A DNA stretch of 64,000 nt, from positions 4,774,001 through 4,838,000 of the forward strand of contig NC_132996.1 of the NCBI RefSeq assembly GCF_048564905.1, read 5' to 3'. Below are positions 56,530-64,000 of the stretch, one piece after another. The DNA comes from Vicugna pacos. Taxonomy: Eukaryota; Chordata; Mammalia; Artiodactyla; Camelidae. Both the position numbers and the translations under genes were made by a program. The notes below the pieces were generated by a model. The model saw only the letters and a list, made by a program, of their open reading frames with translations, had not been told where the DNA came from and ran no database searches. The number at the start of each line of letters is the position of its first letter. Position 1 is the stretch's first letter.

Positions 56530-57944
56530 GCAGAGAGACAAGGAGGGAATGAGAATTCATTTTCCAACACATACTGTGAAAACATCAATTTTCCTTTCAT
56601 TCTGAGGGCTGGGAAAAGTTCACGTTTTTGTGAAGGGTTACTTTTTTATGCTGTAGTCATTGTAATTTGGCACCTACAAGATAGTGTTCAGAAATACGCA
56701 ACAAACTTGCTCTTTTTGAGAAGCCATTGCTTTGCTTTCATCTAATAGCTCTTCAGCTTGACATAAGACTTAATACCCGGGTAAGAAACAATAAAGTACA
56801 TTTTATACAATAAAGAAACTCAAGAAGAAAGACTTTAATTTCTACTATTTGTCCTCTGTTCTTTGTGCTGTTCCTCCTCGCCCAACCCAATTCTGAAAGT
56901 CTCAAGGTCAGCTTTCATAAACCAGCGTGGAATCATGGCTACGTTCAGTGTCAGATCTCTGACTGTGTTGTTTTTCACTGTGGTTATATAAAATATGTGT
57001 AAAAAGTATTTCTTTTGACTAGTAGTAAGAAATTGCTTTGATTACCCCTAAAAATCAACTCTTTTTCATTCATTTTAATTTAATCACCATGTTATTGATT
57101 ATAACTTAAAAAATATTTCTTTTCTACAGACAATATATGAAAAAATCTCTTGGCTATGAAGCTTTCAGGTAAGCTCTCTAAAAAATACTTACATTGTAGT
57201 AGAGGTGCCTATCTGGCATTCTTAATAAGATCTTCTATTTCTGACAACGTCCCTTTAATGAGTTAAACAGAGACTTCACGAATAAATGTAATTAATTTAA
57301 CAATTCCTGGTGTGAACAGGGATGCACAGTCCTTTAAAGATTTCTGGCATTGCTGTGTAGGTCATGAAGACTGAACTTTTCCCTGTGCATTTGATGATGA
57401 AAATGATGGCAATGATGATTGGCCTGGAAAAAAACACATTAAAATGTGTTAAATAAGGACCCATTTATGACTTTGAATGACCCAGAATGAGTTTCGAGCG
57501 CTCACGTGACTTAAGAACACTGTTCTAGCACCATCATCTGGACAATCTACAGTCTTTCCAAAATTACAACTATTAGCAAAACACCACTGGACTCATTTAC
57601 TCTAAAAACACAGACTGTTCTCTGACTCCAGTGAGCGATTTTTTAATTTTAAATATCATACCATCATGATTTATCATTCTTTCAAAATCTCTGACAATCA
57701 ATTTTCTGACAGTATGATACTGAAAATGAAAAGTCAGGAAAAAAAAATGAGGTCAAGAGTTCCTAAATAAAATGAGTAATTGTTTGAAAAATTTCCCCCA
57801 GGTGTTAGTAAGGTTATCATAATGTGGTACTGCAAAATTTCATCATGCGATGCTAGATGTGGCCCTTGAAGTTTAAGACAACAGGGAGTTGAGAAGGAGC
57901 CACAGTGGAGAATCGTCTCAAAGTAAACTGAATCTGTTTTTCAT
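56521..57944. other. Unassigned, apparently single-copy AT-rich sequence
   Basis: About 1.4 kb with no recognised transposon, RNA gene or exon. Confidence 0.45.
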
Positions 57945-58080
57945 ATATATTTATTTGTATTATTTTTAAATATTCCACATATAAGTGATATAATACAGTA
58001 TTTGTCTTTATCAGATTTATTTCACTAGTATAATATTCTGTAGATCATTCACATTGCTGCAAATGGTATAATTTCATTCA
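57945..58080 (-). mobile_element. LINE-1 fragment, separate from the next element
   Basis: AATATTCCACATATAAGTGA, ATTTCACTAGTATAATATTC and ACATTGCTGCAAATGGTATA are reversed L1 text. The same L1 positions recur at 58,361-58,470, so this is a different copy or a duplication. Confidence 0.7.
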
Positions 58081-60330
58081 TACATATATGGATATATATA
58101 TTCATATTCATATGTATATTCTTTTTCAGATTCTTTTCCATCACAAGTTATTACAAGACAGTGAGTGTAGTTCCCTGTGCAGTACAGGAGGTCCTTGTTG
58201 TTTACTTTCTACATAGTAATGTGTATCTGTTAATCTCAAACTCCTAATTGATCCCTCCCTCCGTTTTCCCCTTTGTTAGCCATGCATTCATTTTCTACGT
58301 CTATGAGTCTATTCCTGTTTTGTAAATAGGTTCATTTATATCATTTTTATATCATTTTTTTAGATCCCACATATAAGTGAAATCGTATGATATTTGTTTT
58401 CTCTGTCTGACTTACTTCACTTAGTATGATGATCTCTAGGTCCATCTATGTTGCTGCAAATGGCATTATTTCATTCTCTTTTTCTGGCTGAGAAATATTT
58501 TTAAGAAGCCTCCGCACTGTTCTCTACAGTAGCTGCACCAATTTACATTCCCACCAACAGTGTAGGAGTTTCCCTTTTCTCCATACCCTTTCCAGCATTT
58601 ATTATTCATAGTCTTTTTGATGATGGATATTCTGACTGGTGGGAAGCAATACCTCACTGTTTTTTTGATTTGCACTTCTCTAATAATTAGCAATGTTGAA
58701 CATCTTTTCATGTGCCTGTTGGCCATCTGTATGTCTTCTTTGGAGAAATCTATTTAGGCCACTTTTTGATTGGGTTTTTTGTTGAACATGGATGCAAAAA
58801 ACCTCAACAAAATACTGGCAAGCCAAATTCAACAATACATTGAAGGGATCACTCACCATGATCAAGTGAGATTTATCCCAGATATGCAAGGTTTTTCAAT
58901 ACTTGCAAATCAATCAGTGTGATACACCATATTAACACATCAAAGAATAAAATCCATCATCTCAAGAGATGCAGGAAAAGCTTTTGATAAAATTCAGCTT
59001 CCATTTATGATAAAAACTCTCCAGACTTAGAAGGAACATACCTCAACATAATAAATGTCATGTATGACTAAGCCACAGTTAATGTTATACTCAACAGAGA
59101 AAAGCTGAAAGCACCCCGTTTAAGATAGGAACAAGACAAGGAGGCCCACTTTTGCCACTTTTAGTCAACATGGTTTTGGAAATCCTATCCACAGCAATCA
59201 GAGAATAAATAAAAGGAATCCAGATTGAAAAGGAAGAAGTAAGACTGTCACTGTTTGCAGATGGCATGATACCATTTATGGATACTATGAAGATGCCACC
59301 AAAAAACTACTAGAGCTCATCAATGAATTTGGTAAAGTTCCAGGTTACAAAATTAATATACAGAAACTTGTTGCATTTCTATACACTAAAACCAAAGTAT
59401 CAGAAAGAGAAATTAAGGAAACAATCCCATTTACCATCACATCAAAAAGAATAAAATACCTAGGAATAAACCTACCTAAGCAAGCAAAAGACCCATACTC
59501 TGAAAACTGTAAGATGCTGATGAAAGATATTGAAGATGACACAAAGAGATGGAAAGATATACCATGTTCTTGGATTGGAAGAGTCAATATTAAAATGGCC
59601 ATACTGCCCAAGGCAATCTACAGATTCAGTGCAACCCCTTTCAAATTACCAATGGCATTTTTCACAGAACTGAAGCAAAATTTTTTTTAATTTGTATAAA
59701 AGCACAAAAGACCATCAATAGCCAAAACACTATGAGAAAAAAGAATGAAACTGGAGTGTTCATGCTTCCTGATTTCAGTCTATACTACAGAGCTACAATA
59801 ATCAAAACAGTGTGGTAGTGGCACAGAAACAGACACATAGATCAATGGAACAGGATAGAGGGCCCAGAAATAAACCCCTGTATCTATGGTCCATCAATCT
59901 ACAACAAAAGAGGCAAGAATGTACAATGGAAAAAAGATAGACTCCTCAATAAGTGGTGCTGGGAAAACTAGACAGCACCATGCAGAAGAATGAAGCTAGA
60001 ACATTTCCTCACATCATAAGCAAAAATAAATTCAAAATGGATTAAAGACCTAAACATAAGACCAGATGCTATAAAACTCCTAGAGACACACTCTTTGACA
60101 TAAATCACAGCAATATTTTTCTGGCTCTGTCTCCTAGAGCAATGGAAATAAAAGCAAAAATAAACAAGTGGAATTTAATTAAACATAAAAGCTTTTGCAC
60201 AGCAAAGGAAACCATAAACAAAACCAAAAGACAGCCTATGGAATGGAAGAAAAATATGTGATTGACAAGGGATTAATTTTCAAGATACACCAGCAACTCA
60301 TACAGCTCAATATCAAAATAACAAACAATC
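58081..60330 (-). mobile_element. LINE-1 with twin-priming 5' inversion
   Basis: 58,081-58,783 is reversed 3' UTR plus ORF2 C-terminal end (TTCCCTGTGCAGTACAGGAG, GTAGGAGTTTCCCTTTTCTC), with an internal gap near 58,500. It stops at TTTTTGATTGGGTTTTTTGTT. At about 58,784 the strand flips: 58,784-60,330 is forward ORF2 from the reverse-transcriptase domain on (GAACATGGATGCAAAAAACC, ATGATCAAGTGAGATTTATC, TACCTAGGAATAAACCTACC). It ends at CAAAATAACAAACAATCC, the L1 position where the reversed part stops. The catalytic FADD is FADG at 59254-59265, and stops break the frame. The 3' tail is missing. Confidence 0.88.
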
Positions 60331-60477
60331 CGTCCTCTATTTTTGCTGAAGAGCAGGAGAGGTAGGAAGGTGGGAGCTGAGGTGGGGGCAAGTAGCAGGG
60401 CACTTTCTACCTAATCCTTGTGCCCTATAGAAAGCATGCCAACATATTTCCATGTTGATATGAAGATCAGTGCTTTT
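60331..60477. other. Unassigned sequence between LINE-1s
   Basis: Short G-rich spacer; no feature recognised. Confidence 0.4.
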
Positions 60478-61827
60478 TAAATTGAACTTTTTTATTTTGA
60501 AATCATTGCAGATTCACATGCAGTTGTGAGAAATAATACACAGCGACCCTATATACCCCTTACCTGGTCTCCACAGTGGTAACATTTTGCACAACAATAG
60601 TGCAGTATTGCAACCAGGATGTTGATACCATCAAGATACAGACCATTTACACCACCACAAGTATTCCTTATTTTGCCCTTTTATGGCCATATGCACTGCC
60701 CTCCCACCCCCACCATCTCCATAGCCCTGGCAATCCTTAACCTGTTCTCCATACCTATATTTTGTCATTTCAGGAATGTTATCTAAATGAAATTACACAG
60801 CATATAACCATTTGACATTGGCTTTTTTCACTCAACTTAATTCTCTGGAGATTGGTCCAGTTTATTGGTGAGTAGTTTTCCATCACATAGACGTACCATC
60901 ACTTGTTTAACCATTTATCATTCAAGGTCTTATGGTTGCTTCCAGTTTGGGACTATCATTAGTAAAGCTGCTATAAAAATTCATTCACAGGTTTTTTGTG
61001 TGTGAACACAAATCTTTATTTCCCCAGGATAATAAATTCCTGAAAGTGAAATTGCTGGGTCATATGGTAATTACATGTTTAGTTTATTTTTTAATTTTTA
61101 TGAAACTCCAAATTGTTTTCCAGAGTGCCTGTGCCAGTTCCAATCAACCATCAATGTATGAGTGTTCCAGGGTTTCTGCATCATCAGCAGGACTTACATT
61201 GCTATTAATTCCGCTTCAGCCATTCTGATCTGTGTGTATCAATATTTCATAAAGATTTTGATTTGCATTTTTCTGATGGCTAATGATATTGGATATCTTC
61301 TCATGTGCTATTTGCCATTTACATATCCTCTCTGATAAAATGTCTTTATATTACTTCCGTCCATTTTCAAATTGGATTGTTTATTCGTTCATTTTGCTAT
61401 TGAGGAGTTTAGAGGTTTCTTTATATAGTCTAGACGAGAGTCCATTATCAGGTGTGTGGTTTACAAATATTTTCTCTGTGCTTGTATTTTCGTACTTTTA
61501 ACAAGGTCTTTTACAGAGCAAAAGTTTAATTTTATGAGATTCAATTTATTAATTTTTCTCTTATGGATCATGCGTTTAAGTCAACTTTAAGAACTATTTG
61601 ACTAGCTCTAGGCTTCAAAGGTCTACTGTGTTTTCTTCCAAAAGTTTTGTAGTTTTGTATTTTACATTTAGTTCTATGATCAATTTTGAGTTAATTTTTT
61701 ATGTACTTAGATCAAGGCTTTTTTTTTTTCCCCTTATGGAAATCCAATTGCTCAGCACTATCTGTTGGAAAAAAAACTATCTTTCTTCCAGTGAATTGCT
61801 TTTGCATCTTTGTCAAAAATCATTTGA
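60478..61827 (-). mobile_element. Old LINE-1 (L1M-type), 3' UTR and ORF2 end
   Basis: Reads backwards as an L1M: TTTGAAATCATTGCAGATTC, CACAGTGGTAACATTTTGCA, TTCCATCACATAGACGTACC, AAATTGCTGGGTCATATGGT, GGATTGTTTATTCGTTCATT and TCCAATTGCTCAGCACTATC. A younger L1 abuts or interrupts it at 61,828. Confidence 0.8.
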
Positions 61828-62770
61828 AGGGTTCCCTTTTTTCCACACCCTCTCCAGCACTTACCATTTGTGGACTTTTTAATGATGACTATTCTGACCA
61901 GTGTGAGGTGATACCTCATTGTAGTTTTGGTTTGCATTTCTCTGATAATTAGTGATATTAAACAATTCTTCATGTGTCTATTGGCCACCTGTATTTCTTC
62001 ATTGATGAAATGTCTGTTTAGATCTTCTGCCCATTTTTTGATTGGGTTTGTTGCTGTTGTTATTGAGCTGTATAAGCTGTTTGTGTATTCTGGAAATCAA
62101 GCCCTTGTCAGTTGCATTGTCTGCAAATATTTTCTCACATTCTGTAGGTTGTCTTTTTATTTTGTTTATAATTACCTTTGCTGTGCAAAAGCTTATAAGT
62201 TTAATTAGGTCCATTTTTTAGGTCCTTAAAAAACTAAAAATAGACTTACCATATGATCCAACAATCCCACTCCTGGGCATACATCCAGAGAAAACTCCAA
62301 TTTGAAAAGACACATTCACCCCAATAATCATAGCAGCACTATGTACAATAGCCAAGACATGGAAGCAACTTTAATTTCCATCAGCAGATGACTGGATGAA
62401 GAAGTTAATGGTGTGTATATATGTGTGTGTGTATATATATATCTATATATAGAGAGAGAATTCAGCCATAAAAGAAAAATAATGCTATTTGCAGCAACAT
62501 GGATGAACCTAGAGATTATCATGTTGTTTAGTAACTCAGACAGAGAAAAACAAATACTGATTGTATCATTTATATGTGGAACCTAAAATGTGACAAAATC
62601 GAGCTGATTTATGAAACAGAATTATAGAAAACTGACAACAAGCGTATAGTTACCAAATGGGAAAGAAGATGGGGGAGGGATAAATTAGGAGTTTGGGATT
62701 AGCAGATACAAACTATTATAATATAAAAGAGATAAACAACAAGGACACACTGTATAGCACAGGGAACTGT
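61828..62770 (+). mobile_element. LINE-1 with 5' inversion, inserted at an old L1
   Basis: 61,828-62,218 is reversed ORF2 (TTTTTTCCACACCCTCTCCA to AGCTTATAAGTTTAATTAGG). From about 62,222 it turns forward (CCTTAAAAAACTAAAAATAG, CAATCCCACTCCTGGGCATA) and runs to CACTGTATAGCACAGGGAAC. In an intact L1 the reversed part ends, and the forward part begins, only about 90 bases apart, as twin priming with a small loss would leave. The terminal 130 or so bases and A-tail are absent. A (TG/TA)n tract lies at 62,412-62,450. Confidence 0.85.
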
Positions 62771-62989
62771 CTTCCTCTCCATTCCCCCCACTGCTGGCAA
62801 ACTGACGAAACTCAAGCAGCAGCCAACACGGTCTCCAGAAGCCTCCTCTGACCCTTTGTACCAGGTCAGGTTCGTCGGCCATGTTTAGCGCTGATCACAT
62901 TCCGTAATGAATATTTGTTTGGAGGATGGTTTAATTAACGTGTGTCTCCTCCAGTGGACATCGAGATCAGTTAAGACCGAGACTATGTC
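62771..62989. other. Unassigned sequence
   Basis: No feature recognised. Confidence 0.4.
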
Positions 62990-63085
62990 TGGCTGGTTTA
63001 GCATTATGGTCCTAGCACTTTGCACAATACCTGACACAGAGTGGATAATAAATATTTTCCAAGTGAATAAAAGGATAAATCTATG
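62990..63085 (+). mobile_element. L2 LINE 3' end
   Basis: GACCGAGACTATGTCTGGCT, TTGCACAATACCTGACACAG and AATAAATATTTTCCAAGTGA match the L2 tail. Confidence 0.75.
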
Positions 63086-63141
63086 ACAAATGAGTACTCA
63101 TTTTTAATTGTTTTTAGCTTCCAGAAACGATTGGCGAGATG

Positions 63142-63156
63142 AAGAATTGAAGGAGG
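63142..63156. repeat. SINE target-site duplication, left copy
   Basis: AAGAATTGAAGGAGG, 14 of 15 identical to 63302-63316. Confidence 0.92.
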
Positions 63157-63301
63157 TGGGGACGGTATAGCTCAGTGGTAGAGTGTGTGCTTAGTGTGCA
63201 CAAGGTCATGGGTTCGATCCCCAGTACCCCCAATTAAATAAAAAAAAAGTAAATAAATCTAACTAGCCCCCAGAAAAACAAACAAAATAAAAGAAAACAA
63301 A
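63157..63301 (+). mobile_element. Camelid tRNA-derived SINE, best preserved copy
   Basis: The A box TAGCTCAGTGG lies at 63168-63178 and the B box GGTTCGATCC at 63211-63220, both intact RNA polymerase III promoter elements. Then CCAGTACCCCCAATTAAATA and an A-rich tail with TAACTAGCCCCCAG. The 15-bp duplication has one difference. With both promoter boxes intact it is the copy most likely to have been recently active. Confidence 0.95.
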
Positions 63302-63316
63302 AAGAATTAAAGGAGG
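63302..63316. repeat. SINE target-site duplication, right copy
   Basis: AAGAATTAAAGGAGG; pairs with 63142-63156. Confidence 0.92.
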
Positions 63317-63496
63317 AGTATCTGTGTGACCGTTAGCTGTAGAGAACCCAGTTGTCTAAAGAAACTAAACCAAACAGCTAAGAATGTGCTGGGGTAAGTG
63401 ACCGTGAGGGTGGAGGGGGCAGTGGGCTCTCCTTTCTTCGTGACACTCAAGTGACGGTTGTCTGCTGAGAGGTAGGGGAAGGTGGTGTGAGGATGC
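63317..63496. other. Unassigned sequence
   Basis: No feature recognised. Confidence 0.4.
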
Positions 63497-63700
63497 CAGT
63501 GTTTCTCATCCACAGCACTGCTGACATTTCCTTGTGGGGTCTGTGTCCTGCATTTTATGACGTTTAGCAGCATCCATGGCCTCTGCCCACCAGATGCCAG
63601 TAGCACAGACTTCTGCCCCCTGGATTTGACAACTAAATTGTCTCCATACTTTGCCAAGTGTTCCCCGGGGCACAAAATTGCCCCAGGTTGAGCACCACTA
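63497..63700 (-). mobile_element. MER20 hAT (Charlie) DNA transposon, near full length
   Basis: CAGTGTTTCTCATCCACAGC to TTGAGCACCACTA gives the degraded inverted ends. Inside are TGACGTTTAGCAGCATCCAT, GGCCTCTGCCCACCAGATGC and GGGGCACAAAATTGCCCC. MER20 is a short placental-mammal element known from work on uterine gene regulation. Strand follows the consensus as I remember it. Confidence 0.8.
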
Positions 63701-64000
63701 AGGTAGATTTTAAGATGTTGTGAAGGTTTGAAAAAAAATTTTATGAGGAATGAGTGAGAAAGACAGCCCTGATATGAGACAGTGTGACAACAGATGAGCT
63801 GAGTTAGGTGTTGTATAATGACCATTAGAAACACGTGAGGGCCCCGCTGCGCTCTAAGACAATGAATTTGCAGCGCACCAAAGCATCACTATATGTGATT
63901 ACAGCATTTTCTCCAAAAGTGCACAGCAACACGGATAAAAAGTGAAGAATACAGCTAACAGGCTGATCTAGGCGTGGGGGTTTTTTACCAGCTAGATGCC
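63701..64000. other. Unassigned sequence
   Basis: No feature recognised to the window end. Confidence 0.4.

Noticed and set aside
63157-63230. Possible functional tRNA gene (intact A and B boxes)
   Set aside because: The sequence continues into a SINE tail with A-rich end and is bracketed by a target-site duplication, and the same unit recurs at three other places; it is a tRNA-derived SINE, not a tRNA gene.
63307-63834. 175-codon minus-strand frame
   Set aside because: It runs across a MER20 DNA transposon and flanking DNA; longest in the window but without any family signature.
1-64000. CRISPR array, bacterial operon, prophage, riboswitch or mitochondrial insert
   Set aside because: No regular spaced repeats, no closely packed coding frames with ribosome-binding sites, and no mitochondrial gene text was seen; the content is typical mammalian nuclear DNA.

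Overview
This is a 64-kb stretch of mammalian nuclear DNA, almost certainly from a camelid (camel, llama or alpaca group). The main evidence is four copies of a tRNA-derived SINE with a readable split RNA polymerase III promoter and an AATAAATAAA-type tail, the kind known from camelids, plus many LINE-1 3' ends that finish in CACTGGAATTTGACACAAC or close variants and an A-rich tail. Mammal-wide MIR, L2, MER5, MER20 and MLT1 fossils set the deeper background. I found no bacterial, viral or organellar segment.

I found no convincing protein-coding gene. Every long open frame I examined lies in a LINE, an LTR, a microsatellite or unremarkable DNA, and none shows a recognisable family signature or a splice structure. 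The window looks intergenic or like the inside of a very large intron. Two places deserve a gene hunter's attention. One is a compact CpG island at 38.94-39.30 kb with Sp1-, ETS- and CCAAT-type boxes, the best promoter candidate. The other is a weaker GC-rich patch at 51.61-51.87 kb. A third, much more speculative spot at 3.19-3.37 kb has a TATA box, an ATG, a secretory-like leader and a splice-donor-like GTGAGG.

Layout: 0-15 kb holds ancient ERV-like fossil sequence, an inverted L1, several truncated L1 ends, MIRs, a long CAC/CAT microsatellite and two MLT1 LTRs. 15-22 kb is mostly unassigned DNA with MIR, L2 and a class I LTR. 22.5-28 kb is a patchwork of very old L1 around a degenerate tandem repeat with units of about 370-400 bp. 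28-38 kb has MIRs, two class I LTRs and two younger L1s. 39-45 kb carries the CpG island, a long L2 interrupted by a SINE and an L1 (both with target-site duplications), an ERVL-like LTR and clusters of MIR and L2. 45-57 kb is comparatively repeat-poor. 57.9-62.8 kb is a nest of LINE-1s, two of them with the 5' inversion left by twin priming. 62.8-64 kb has an L2 tail, a fresh-looking SINE and a MER20.

No genes can be shown to work together here. What the window does show well is the history of retrotransposition: insertion order, target-site duplications, inversions and nesting. Family names for repeats come from memory of consensus phrases, not from a database search.
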